Shown: positions 1-6,766, numbered from the stretch's first letter. The stretch is DNA of 8,039 bases from JANMMJ01 sp964543235 (GCA_964543235.1 CAZIXE010000107.1:1-8039), one strand, 5' to 3'. Program-made: numbers and translations. The notes: generated by a model not told the origin, from the letters alone.

Positions 1-1932
1 CTAGCGCAGGGCGACCTGTTTCTTGGTCAAGGCGCTGTCGATGGCAGAATCGCGGCCATAACTATCCGGGAAATACTCGATCCGGCCCGACTCGTCCGGC
101 CATGCTGTGAAATAAGTGAGGTGAACGGGGATCTTGTCCTTGATGCGCACCGATTGGCTGCGCCCCGAGCCGATCTTCCTGGCAACCTCGTCGGAGGTAT
201 AGCCCAGCAGCAACTCGGCGAGGCGACGCGGATTCTCAACGCGGACGCAACCATGGCTGAAAGTGCGCACCGGCCGCGAGAAGAGCTGCCGCGACGGCGT
301 GTCGTGCATGTAGATGTGGTGCTTGTTGGGAAAGAGGAACTTGACCTCACCGAGAGCGTTGTCCTCACCCGGCGGCTGCATGATCGAGAAGGGCGCGTTG
401 GCGCCATAGGCCGCCCAGTTCACGCTGTTTGACAGTACCTTCTTGCCGGAGCGATCAACCACGGTGAAGCCCTTGCGGTCGAGATAGCTCGGGTCGCGCC
501 ACAGGATCGGCAGCATTTCATTGGTGAGAATCGAAGGCGGCACGCCCCAGCTCGGATTGAAGACCACCGTTTCCATTTCGTCGTGGAAGGCAGCAGTCTG
601 GGTGTCGGTCTTGCCGACCACCACATTGGTCCGCCAGATCTCATGGCCATTGTCGACCATGGCGAGGCGGAAGGCGGCCTGATTGACGAAGAGGTGGCGG
701 GCGCCAAGGTCGCGGGGCAGCCAGCGCAAGCGCTCCATGTTGGCGATGAGGCGGGCGATGCTGCGGCCCGGACCCTGGTCGTTGAGAAGGCGCACGGTCA
801 GCTGATCCGGCCAGCCCGTCGGCTTGAGATTGTGCTTCTTCTGCAGGGCTTTCAGGGCATCCGACAGTTCGGAATCCAGCACGTTCCGGCGCGCCGCAAG
901 GGCGGCGCGGGCGCCGGCCTGAACAGCGGGCGGCAGGCCGGTCAGATCGGGCACGGCGTCTTCCAGGAGTCCGAGGCGGACCAGGCGGCGGCGGACGGCG
1001 GAAAGGCGCTCGTCGCTCTGGCCAGGCCTGATGCGCTTGCCGACCGGCAGGGGCATTTCGGCATCACCATCATATCGGCTTCGCAGTTCGGCGAGTTCCC
1101 GCTTGAAGCGCTGGTAAGCCGGATGCGCGGGGTGAAGCTGCTCGAGCCATTGTGCGGCAAAGGGCGAGGTGGCCAGCATCTTCATGGCGCGTGCCGGATC
1201 GACGCGGGGAGCCTCAATGTCGTTGTAGGTGCTCAGCCGGTTGGGCACGAGCCTGCCGCCACTGGCATGGCGGGCATAGGCCATGGCGCGGGCGGTCAGC
1301 TCGATGTCGAGGCGGGCGAGGTGTTCCAAGTCACCGGCGAAGCCGCCGGCGGGGAGTTCAAAGCCGCCCAGGACATGCAGCTCGTAGTCGGCAGGGTCGA
1401 GGCCGTGGGCGGCACTGTCGCGCAGCCGTTCCAGCACGTCCCTGGCGCGGCCGGTCAGGCCGGCAGGCGTCGTCCAGAGCGGCCTGAAATCGCTGGCGGT
1501 ATAATGGGCAAGGATGGCCTTGCGCTCGGCCGGCAGGACGCTGGCCACCGGCGACTCGGCTTGCAGTTCGTCGAAGATGGCTGCCGCCAGCGTATCGGCA
1601 GGACGCTCCGCCTTCAGCTTGCGGTCGACAAGCGGCTCCAGCTTTTCCGGCACATACACAAGGTTACCGGTGGTCGTGGGAATGCGAATCAGGCGCGCGG
1701 AAGGGGCCGGATCGGCCTCGCCGCTGACCGAGGGATCGGGATTGAAGTCGCGGACCTCGATTTCCCGGAACAGGGGCCTGGACCCGTTACCGCCACTGAA
1801 AATGTTGACGATGCTGTTCTTCGGCCGCCAGCGCTGCTTGTGGCCAGGGGCTTCAGATTCCGCGTAAGCCGAGAGGGGGACCGCCACACCGAGGAGGAGT
1901 GCGGCGGCTTTCAGCCAGGTGGGTGACATCAT
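1..1932 (-). CDS. Secreted murein L,D-transpeptidase, YcbB/LdtD-like
   Basis: This 643-residue protein should form 3-3 (meso-DAP to meso-DAP) cross-links in periplasmic peptidoglycan. Residues 1-24 look like a Sec signal peptide (Lys8, hydrophobic core, cleavage after Ala-Tyr-Ala). A scaffold-like region around residues 130-265 carries the YcbB-type AAHGLDPADYEL motif near 175-186. A peptidoglycan-binding-1-like helical segment follows at about 305-388. The YkuD catalytic domain spans about 405-590, with His543, then 15 residues, then Ser559-His560-Gly561-Cys562 and Arg564; Cys562 is the expected nucleophile. The length is close to E. coli LdtD (615 aa). Two ATGs are adjacent (1932 and 1929); a GGAG lies 4 and 7 bases upstream of them, so the second may be used. 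The gene lies 71 bases downstream of a co-directional sigma-54 response regulator. In polar-growing rhizobia 3-3 links are abundant, so a role in envelope growth or stress remodelling is likely but inferred. The TAG stop is at the window edge. Confidence 0.93.
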   Translation of the reverse strand: MMSPTWLKAAALLLGVAVPLSAYAESEAPGHKQRWRPKNSIVNIFSGGNGSRPLFREIEVRDFNPDPSVSGEADPAPSARLIRIPTTTGNLVYVPEKLEPLVDRKLKAERPADTLAAAIFDELQAESPVASVLPAERKAILAHYTASDFRPLWTTPAGLTGRARDVLERLRDSAAHGLDPADYELHVLGGFELPAGGFAGDLEHLARLDIELTARAMAYARHASGGRLVPNRLSTYNDIEAPRVDPARAMKMLATSPFAAQWLEQLHPAHPAYQRFKRELAELRSRYDGDAEMPLPVGKRIRPGQSDERLSAVRRRLVRLGLLEDAVPDLTGLPPAVQAGARAALAARRNVLDSELSDALKALQKKHNLKPTGWPDQLTVRLLNDQGPGRSIARLIANMERLRWLPRDLGARHLFVNQAAFRLAMVDNGHEIWRTNVVVGKTDTQTAAFHDEMETVVFNPSWGVPPSILTNEMLPILWRDPSYLDRKGFTVVDRSGKKVLSNSVNWAAYGANAPFSIMQPPGEDNALGEVKFLFPNKHHIYMHDTPSRQLFSRPVRTFSHGCVRVENPRRLAELLLGYTSDEVARKIGSGRSQSVRIKDKIPVHLTYFTAWPDESGRIEYFPDSYGRDSAIDSALTKKQVALR

Positions 1933-1959
1933 TCAACTCCGGGTCGATGGCCAAGCTAG

Positions 1960-1988
1960 CGGCCCGTTCCGGGAGATGCAACGGCCCG
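1960..1988 (-). other. Imperfect inverted repeat between regulator and L,D-transpeptidase genes
   Basis: CGGCCCGTT (1960-1968) and AACGGCCCG (1980-1988) can pair at 8 of 9 positions, with one C-C mismatch and an 11-base loop. It lies in the 71-base spacer on the side downstream of the response regulator. No T-run follows on the minus strand, so a strong intrinsic terminator is not supported. It could attenuate or stabilise a shared transcript, or be chance in GC-rich DNA. Confidence 0.25.
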
Positions 1989-2003
1989 GAGCAGATTTAA
2001 CGG

Positions 2004-3482
2004 TTACTGCTGGGCGCTGTTGGCTTCCTCGAGCCCCAGATCGCGCATCTTGCGGTAGAGCGTCGAGCGGCCAATGCCAAGCTTGCGGGCCACTTCCGAC
2101 ATCTGGCCGCGATAACGGTGCAGTGCGAGGCGAATCATGTCGGCCTCGACTTCGTCGAGCTTGCGGATATGGCCGCCGTCGGTCACCACCGGGATGCCCA
2201 GGGCCATGCCGTCGGAAACCGTGCCGGCGCCCTTGGCCGGGGCGGCTGCAGCCTTGGCCGGGGCGGCGGGGGCCGGCGGGATCCTGACCTCGAAGCCTTC
2301 CACCAGCGAGGCGATCTGCGGAAAGTCCTGGATCTCGAGGACATCGCCCTCGCACAGGACGATGGCCCGGAACACGGTGTTCTCGAGCTGGCGGACATTG
2401 CCCGGCCAGGAATAGGCCTGCAGCATTTCGAGCGCCTGGGGATCGATGCCACGCACCTTGCGGCCTTCCTCCGCGGCAAAGCGGGTGATGAAGTGCTCGA
2501 CGAGGCCGGGGATATCCTCCTTGCGCTCGCGCAATGGCGGCACCATGATCGGGAACACGTTGAGGCGATAGTAGAGATCCTCGCGGAATTGGCCCGCCTT
2601 CACCATCTCGATCATGTTGCGGTTGGTGGCGGAGATCAGGCGGATGTTGACCTTGACGGGCTTGCGCGAGCCGATGGGATCGACCTCGCCCTCCTGGATG
2701 GCCCGCAACAGCTTCACCTGCATGTCGAGCGGCAGCTCGGCGACCTCGTCGAGGAACAGGGTGCCGCCATCGGCCTCCTGGAACTTGCCGATGTGCTTGC
2801 CTGTTGCACCGGTGAAGGATCCCTTTTCATGGCCGAAGAGTATCGACTCCACCAGGTTTTCCGGAATGGCGCCGCAGTTCACCGTGACGAAGGGGCGGCC
2901 GGCGCGGTCGCTTTCGCCCTGGATGGCGCGGGCAATCATCTCCTTGCCGACACCGGATTCACCTTCGATGAGAATCGGGATGTTGGATTGCGCGGCGCGG
3001 CGGCCAAGACGGATGACGTTGTTCATGGCCGGTGCGGCAGCGATGAGATCGTCGAAGGTCAGAGCGCCACCGACCTTCTTGTTGAGCCGCTTCACCTCCT
3101 CGGTCAGGGCATTGACCTTGAGCAGATTCTGGATCGATACCCTGAGCCGCTCGGGGGAGATCGGCTTGACGACGAAATCGTCGGCGCCGGCGCGCATCGC
3201 CTTGATCACGGTTTCGATGGAGCCCTGGGCGGTCTGCACGATAACCGGCAGGTCGCCCCTAATGGCGCTCATGCGCTCCAGAAATTCCATGCCATCCATG
3301 CCGGGCATGATGAGATCGAGAATGACGAGTTCGATCTGGCCGCTGGACTGACCTTTGAGGATTTCGAGGCCACGGTCGCCGGCTTCGGCACTGATCGGGT
3401 CGAGGCCGAAACGCTTGACCATTTCTTCGAGGATACGACGTTGCGCCGGATCGTCTTCGACTATGAGTACGCGTGAAGGCAT
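2004..3482 (-). CDS. Sigma-54-dependent response regulator (NtrC family: REC-AAA+-Fis HTH)
   Basis: A 492-residue transcriptional activator of two-component type. The receiver (residues 4-120) has the acidic pair Asp10/Asp11, phosphoacceptor Asp56 (VILDLIMPG), Thr84 and Lys106. The central AAA+ sigma-54 interaction domain has Walker A GESGVGKE (174-181), Walker B ending LFLDE (242-246) and the sigma-54 contact loop as GSFTGA (221-226), where GAFTGA is usual. An Ala/Pro-rich linker near residues 400-420 precedes a Fis-type helix-turn-helix (LALHRYRGQMSEVARKLGIG and following STLYRKM). I chose the ATG at 3482 because the receiver starts at residue 4 in family style; a weak GGAAG lies 11 bases upstream. 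An in-frame ATG at 3563 would add 27 residues that do not look conserved. The open frame continues to 4250 but overlaps the divergent ATPase gene, so that extension is spurious. It precedes the L,D-transpeptidase, a plausible co-transcribed partner or target. No sensor kinase is in the window, so the signal is unknown. It resembles TacA-like regulators, not enough to assign a name. Confidence 0.93.
   Translation of the reverse strand: MPSRVLIVEDDPAQRRILEEMVKRFGLDPISAEAGDRGLEILKGQSSGQIELVILDLIMPGMDGMEFLERMSAIRGDLPVIVQTAQGSIETVIKAMRAGADDFVVKPISPERLRVSIQNLLKVNALTEEVKRLNKKVGGALTFDDLIAAAPAMNNVIRLGRRAAQSNIPILIEGESGVGKEMIARAIQGESDRAGRPFVTVNCGAIPENLVESILFGHEKGSFTGATGKHIGKFQEADGGTLFLDEVAELPLDMQVKLLRAIQEGEVDPIGSRKPVKVNIRLISATNRNMIEMVKAGQFREDLYYRLNVFPIMVPPLRERKEDIPGLVEHFITRFAAEEGRKVRGIDPQALEMLQAYSWPGNVRQLENTVFRAIVLCEGDVLEIQDFPQIASLVEGFEVRIPPAPAAPAKAAAAPAKGAGTVSDGMALGIPVVTDGGHIRKLDEVEADMIRLALHRYRGQMSEVARKLGIGRSTLYRKMRDLGLEEANSAQQ
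2231..2267 (-). repeat. Short 21-base-period direct repeat in the regulator linker
   Basis: The 16-base sequence ccttggccggggcggc occurs exactly twice (2231-2246 and 2252-2267), with a 21-base period. It encodes the repeated APAK-type segment of the Ala/Pro-rich linker between the AAA+ domain and the DNA-binding domain. The period is seven codons, so gain or loss of a unit would keep the frame. Confidence 0.7.
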
Positions 3483-3582
3483 GCGGGGGCTATCTTCCAC
3501 ACAATGGGTGTTGCTGATTGCCGATGCCCGGCACTGGACCCACCCGATTAAGGGCCCGGCCATCGGCTTCTCGGGAAAAATT

Positions 3583-3653
3583 TTGTCAGGGAAGGGTAAA
3601 GGCGCTCTTAATGCGCTAGTGCGTTTGGATACAAAGGCAGGAAAAACTGTCAC
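3583..3653. promoter_or_regulatory. Candidate divergent promoters around a 16-base dyad
   Basis: The 243-base region between the divergent regulator and ATPase genes holds a candidate plus-strand promoter, TTGTCA (3583-3588), 17 bases, TCTTAA (3606-3611). It also holds a candidate minus-strand promoter, GTGACA (complement of 3648-3653), 16 bases, TATCCA (complement of 3626-3631). Between them lies AATGCGCT-AGTGCGTT (3610-3625), a dyad matching at 6 of 8 arm positions, and the overlapping TTTGGATACAAA (3624-3635). A repressor there could affect both genes. Promoter calls by eye in GC-rich alphaproteobacteria are weak; I found no convincing -24/-12 sigma-54 promoter. Confidence 0.25.
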
Positions 3654-3725
3654 CAGAAGTAATGCCGGGAACGGGCATCCACCGGAAGGTTGTGGGAGTC
3701 CGGCCGTTTGGCGCGAAATGTTGCG

Positions 3726-5537
3726 ATGAGCCGAATCAAGCTCGCGCTGGTGGCGGTCGCGGTGGCGGGTCTTCTGACCGGGTTCCTGGCGCCGTGGCTC
3801 GGCCTGGAGACACAGCAGGGCAGCATATGGGGCGCGGCGACCGCCGTGGTGCTGGCCGCGCTTGTGCTGCAGATTCTTGCAACGCTCAGCAGGGGCGAGG
3901 TGGGGCTCGATATCGTCGCCGCCCTGTCGATGAGTGCGGCGCTGGCTTTCGGCGAAACGCTGGCCGGCGTGGTGGTGGCGCTGATGTATGCGGGCGGGCA
4001 GTTGCTCGAGGATTTCGCGCAGGCGCGCGCCCGCTCGGAGATGAAGGCCCTGCTCGGACGGGCGCCGACCCGGGCACTGCGCTATCTCGACGGCAGGCTC
4101 GTGGAGGTCCCGATCGATGCGATCAGGGCAGGTGACCGCATTCTGGTGCGGCAGGGCGATGTGGTGCCAGCCGATGGCACGGTGGCGGACGGCAATGCCC
4201 TGCTCGACCAGGCGGTGATCACGGGCGAGTCGGTACCGGTGCGGCGGCATGAAGGCGAGCCGGTGCTGAGCGGTTCAACCAGTCTCGACATGGCGTTCGA
4301 CATGGTGGCCACGCGCTCGGCAGCGGAGAGCACCTATTCCGGCATCGTCAAGCTGGTTCGGGCGGCGCAGGAAGCGAAGGCCCCGATGGTGCGGCTCGCC
4401 GACCGGTTTGCAATGTGGTTCCTGCTGCTCACCGTGCTGCTGGCCGGGGCGGCATGGCTGGCGAGCGGCGACAGGCTGCGGGCGCTCGCCGTGCTCGTGG
4501 TGGCGACGCCCTGTCCGTTGATCCTCGCCGTGCCGGTGGCGATCGTCTCGGGCATCAGCAGGGCGGCAAGGCGCGGTGTGCTGCTCAAGGGCGGGCCGGT
4601 GCTGGAAACGCTGGCCCGGGTCAGCGTGCTGGTCATCGACAAGACCGGGACGCTCACCCTCGGCCAGGCGAAGCTGGTGCGCAGCGAGACGCGGCCAGCC
4701 TGGAAAGAGGATGTGCTGCTGCGCTACGCGGCATCGCTGGAGCAGGCCTCGAACCATGTGATCGCCCAGTCGATCGTCGCGGCGGCACAGGCGAAAGGGC
4801 TGGCGCTCGCCAGGCCCGAGCGGGTGCGCGAAGACGGCGGCCGCGGCCTCGAGGGTCATGTGGAGGGCCGTCACGTGGTGGTCGGCGGGCCTGACTATGT
4901 GCGGCACATCCTCAAGCGGAAACGTCTGGCGCGCCCGGCGATAAGGGCCGGCGAACTGGTGGCCGCGGTGGCCATCGGCCGCAAGCTGGCAGGTTTTCTG
5001 ATCCTGGCCGATACGGTGCGCGAAGATGCCGGCACGGCGCTGGCGCGGCTCAGGGCAGCCGGCATCGGACGGGTGGTACTCGCCTCGGGCGACCACGCGG
5101 ACGTGGTGGAGCAGATCGGTGAGGCGGTGGGGGCGGACGCCCATCGCGGGGAATTGGAGCCGAAGGACAAGATCGCCATCGTGCAGCGGGAGCGCCGGCG
5201 CGGGGTGGTGCTGATGGCAGGCGATGGCGTCAATGACGCGCCGGCGCTGGCGGCGGCGGATATCGGCATGGCCATGGGGGCGAGGGGAGCGGCCGCTTCG
5301 GCGGAGGCGGCGGATGCGGTGCTGCTGGTTGACGATCTGGAGCGCATTGCCGAAGCGGTCGAGGTGGCGCAGCGGTCGCGGGCGATCGCCCTGCAGAGTG
5401 TCTATGCGGGACTGGGACTTTCCATCGCGGCAATGGCCGTGGCGGCCTGGGGGTACCTGCCGCCGGTCCAGGGGGCGCTGCTGCAGGAGGTGATCGATGT
5501 CGCCGTGATCGCCAATGCGCTCAGGGCGCTGCGGTGA
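3726..5537 (+). CDS. P1B-type heavy-metal translocating ATPase, TPCP class
   Basis: An inner-membrane pump of 603 residues that should export a transition-metal ion using ATP. Eight membrane segments are visible: about 5-24, 33-54, 61-75, 76-95, 228-248, 252-278, 555-577 and 581-602. The actuator domain has TGES (166-169), the phosphorylation site is Asp305 in DKTGTLT, and the hinge has GDGVND (499-504). The nucleotide domain has GRGLEG and His344, but the usual P1B HP dipeptide is His-Val. The ion-path motif in the sixth segment is Thr261-Pro262-Cys263-Pro264, not CPC, SPC or CPH. The last segment reads QEVIDVAVIANALR and lacks the usual Met/Ser-Ser pattern. There is no N-terminal HMA or His-rich metal-binding domain and no C-terminal hemerythrin domain, so the substrate is unassigned. 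The ATG at 3726 has no good ribosome binding site; TTG at 3708, with GGGAG 9 bases upstream, is an alternative start adding six residues. No metal chaperone or metalloregulator gene is adjacent. Confidence 0.93.
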   Translation: MSRIKLALVAVAVAGLLTGFLAPWLGLETQQGSIWGAATAVVLAALVLQILATLSRGEVGLDIVAALSMSAALAFGETLAGVVVALMYAGGQLLEDFAQARARSEMKALLGRAPTRALRYLDGRLVEVPIDAIRAGDRILVRQGDVVPADGTVADGNALLDQAVITGESVPVRRHEGEPVLSGSTSLDMAFDMVATRSAAESTYSGIVKLVRAAQEAKAPMVRLADRFAMWFLLLTVLLAGAAWLASGDRLRALAVLVVATPCPLILAVPVAIVSGISRAARRGVLLKGGPVLETLARVSVLVIDKTGTLTLGQAKLVRSETRPAWKEDVLLRYAASLEQASNHVIAQSIVAAAQAKGLALARPERVREDGGRGLEGHVEGRHVVVGGPDYVRHILKRKRLARPAIRAGELVAAVAIGRKLAGFLILADTVREDAGTALARLRAAGIGRVVLASGDHADVVEQIGEAVGADAHRGELEPKDKIAIVQRERRRGVVLMAGDGVNDAPALAAADIGMAMGARGAAASAEAADAVLLVDDLERIAEAVEVAQRSRAIALQSVYAGLGLSIAAMAVAAWGYLPPVQGALLQEVIDVAVIANALRALR

Positions 5538-5567
5538 TGTGCTTTCTGCGGAGAGCTGTCTGTTCTT

Positions 5568-5628
5568 GACCAAGCCGGATACCTCCTGGCTCTCCACGTC
5601 AGACAAAGCCCGTGGGGTCCGGTTGGTC
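5568..5628 (+). other. Nested stem-loop downstream of the ATPase gene
   Basis: GACCAA (5568-5573) pairs with TTGGTC (5623-5628), and CCGGA (5575-5579) with TCCGG (5618-5622), leaving one bulged G at 5574: an 11-bp outer stem. Inside it CTCCACG (5592-5598) pairs with CGTGGGG (5611-5617), including one T-G wobble, with a 12-base loop. It begins 30 bases after the ATPase stop. It could be part of a transcript end, although only TCTCTTGG follows instead of a U-run, or a structured leader or RNA. No known RNA family was recognised. Confidence 0.4.
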
Positions 5629-5665
5629 TCTTGGACAAGCAATTCCTACTCAAGGGCAACCAGAC

Positions 5666-5683
5666 CTGCACAAAGCAGTGCAG
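5666..5683 (+). other. Small perfect hairpin in the ATPase-LysR gap
   Basis: CTGCAC (5666-5671) and GTGCAG (5678-5683) form a perfect 6-bp stem with loop AAAGCA. No T-run follows. Together with the larger stem-loop upstream it suggests that the 286-base gap (5538-5823) is a structured or regulatory spacer; no open frame in the gap has family-like residues or a ribosome binding site. Confidence 0.3.
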
Positions 5684-5776
5684 CATTGGCCGGTGCTCTC
5701 AAGACTCGCCGCGTCTTCCACGAGGCGGGATGGTGCGCGGCTTCCCGGTGCGGCGCAGCTGCCCAACAGCATCGTC

Positions 5777-5798
5777 CCATGCTATCCAGTTGGCATGG
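5777..5798. promoter_or_regulatory. Candidate operator: perfect dyad upstream of the LysR-type gene
   Basis: CCATGC (5777-5782) and GCATGG (5793-5798) are perfect inverted arms separated by 10 bases, ending 25 bases before the ATG at 5824. LysR-type regulators bind interrupted dyads (T-N11-A boxes) and commonly control their own gene from such positions. The 10-base spacing here does not fit the classical T-N11-A form exactly, so assignment to this regulator is inference. Confidence 0.35.
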
Positions 5799-5823
5799 CC
5801 CACAGAACTGACGCGACTTGAGC

Positions 5824-6738
5824 ATGGATCGGCTGGAGTGCGACCGCATGTTTGTCGCGGTCATGGAGACCGGTAGTTTCGCCAGGGCCGCACGGCGCCT
5901 CAACACCAGCTCCGGCCAGGCTTCCAAGATGGTGTCGCGGCTGGAAGACGATCTGGGCGCAAGACTGCTCAACCGTACAACGCGGGCCCTTTCGCCGACT
6001 GAAGTCGGACGAGCGTATTTCGAGCGCATCCGCTATCTTCTTGAGGAACTTGACGCGCTCGATGAATCGGTCAGATCAGATTCAAGCGCTGCCTCAGGCC
6101 GCCTGCGGCTGACCGCGCCCGTGTCATTCGGCACGGTGCAGCTCGCGCCGGCGTTGCTCGACTTCGCGCAAATCTATCCCGCGATCGAGCTCGATGTCAG
6201 TTTCTCAGACCGGGTCGTAAACCTGGTGGACGAAGGTTTCGACGCCGGAGTTCGGATCGGCAATCCCACCGACTCGACGCTGATCGCCCGCAAACTCTGC
6301 GAGGCGCGCGTGGTCGTTGCGGCCTCACCCGGCTATCTCGCATTGCAAGGCTCTATCACTCGTCCCGATGAACTCTCGGCGCGTGTCTGCATTCTCGATA
6401 CCAATTTCCGCGATCCGTTTACCTGGCGGTTCCGTGATCCGGCTGATGGTTCGCCGATCACCGTTTCCGTCAAAGGCCGGTTGCAATTCTCGAGCGCCGA
6501 TGCCTGTCTTGCCGCGGCAGAGAAAGGATTGGGGATCGCCCGGGTACCAAGCTTCATGGCGGGGCCGTTTTTCCGCGACGGTCGTCTCGTCCCCCTGCTC
6601 GGGGATTACGAAGATCAGCCGCTGGGACTTCATGTCATCTATCCGCCAGGCCGGCACCTGGCGATCAAGGTTCGGGTCTTGGTGGATTTCCTGGCGGAGC
6701 GCTTCAAAGGCAAGCCCGACTGGGATTGCGGCTGGTAA
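5824..6738 (+). CDS. LysR-type transcriptional regulator (CrgA/DmlR-like)
   Basis: A 304-residue cytoplasmic DNA-binding regulator. The N-terminal winged helix-turn-helix is clear: GSFARAARRLNTSSGQASKM at 17-36, followed by the RLEDDLGARLLNRTTR segment. From about residue 88 (SGRLRLTAPVSFG) to near 295 runs a periplasmic-binding-protein-like effector domain with the IELDVSFSDR and FDAGVRIG motifs of the CrgA-like group. The ATG at 5824 puts Met1 16 residues before GSF, the normal position for MDRL-type members. TTG at 5818 would add two residues; ATG at 5848 has a better GGAG (5835-5838) but would cut into the conserved N terminus. It is co-directional with the reductase and DoxX genes 114 bases downstream, its likely targets. 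The inducer is not readable from sequence; relatives often respond to aromatic, quinone or electrophile stress. Confidence 0.92.
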   Translation: MDRLECDRMFVAVMETGSFARAARRLNTSSGQASKMVSRLEDDLGARLLNRTTRALSPTEVGRAYFERIRYLLEELDALDESVRSDSSAASGRLRLTAPVSFGTVQLAPALLDFAQIYPAIELDVSFSDRVVNLVDEGFDAGVRIGNPTDSTLIARKLCEARVVVAASPGYLALQGSITRPDELSARVCILDTNFRDPFTWRFRDPADGSPITVSVKGRLQFSSADACLAAAEKGLGIARVPSFMAGPFFRDGRLVPLLGDYEDQPLGLHVIYPPGRHLAIKVRVLVDFLAERFKGKPDWDCGW

Positions 6739-6750
6739 TTCCTTCCATTT

Positions 6751-6766
6751 CAGAAACAATATTCTG
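6751..6766. promoter_or_regulatory. AT-rich dyad between LysR and reductase genes
   Basis: CAGAA-N6-TTCTG (6751-6755 and 6762-6766) is a perfect 5-base-arm dyad in the most AT-rich part of this intergenic stretch (about 47% G+C by hand count over 6721-6780). It lies 86 bases before the reductase start, a plausible operator position for the neighbouring LysR-type protein. The arms differ from the CCATGC/GCATGG dyad upstream of the regulator, which argues against one shared binding site. Confidence 0.25.

Noticed and set aside
583..1926. 447-codon plus-strand open frame opposite the L,D-transpeptidase gene
   Set aside because: It is a shadow of a GC-rich gene: no recognisable motif, no ribosome binding site, and the opposite strand encodes a complete enzyme with signal peptide and catalytic HGC.
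1933..2003. Possible sigma-54 promoter for the L,D-transpeptidase gene in the 71-base spacer
   Set aside because: A TTGCAT resembling a -12 element is present, but there is no GG at the required -24 spacing, so a -24/-12 promoter is not supported.
2118..3476. 452-codon plus-strand open frame opposite the response regulator gene
   Set aside because: It has odd composition (rich in His, Asp, Gly) and no domain signature; the minus strand carries intact REC, AAA+ and HTH motifs.
3483..4250. Upstream extension of the response regulator frame
   Set aside because: It overlaps the divergent ATPase gene and the promoter region; the residues show no domain, and the receiver starts right after the ATG at 3482.
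4275..5642. 455-codon minus-strand open frame opposite the ATPase gene
   Set aside because: It is rich in Arg, His, Pro and Gln with no hydrophobic core or motif, typical of the antisense of a high-GC membrane protein gene.
5515..5876. Several short plus-strand frames in the ATPase-LysR gap
   Set aside because: No good ribosome binding site, low-complexity Arg/Ser-rich products, overlap with neighbouring genes, and no resemblance to a known family or to a broken neighbour gene.
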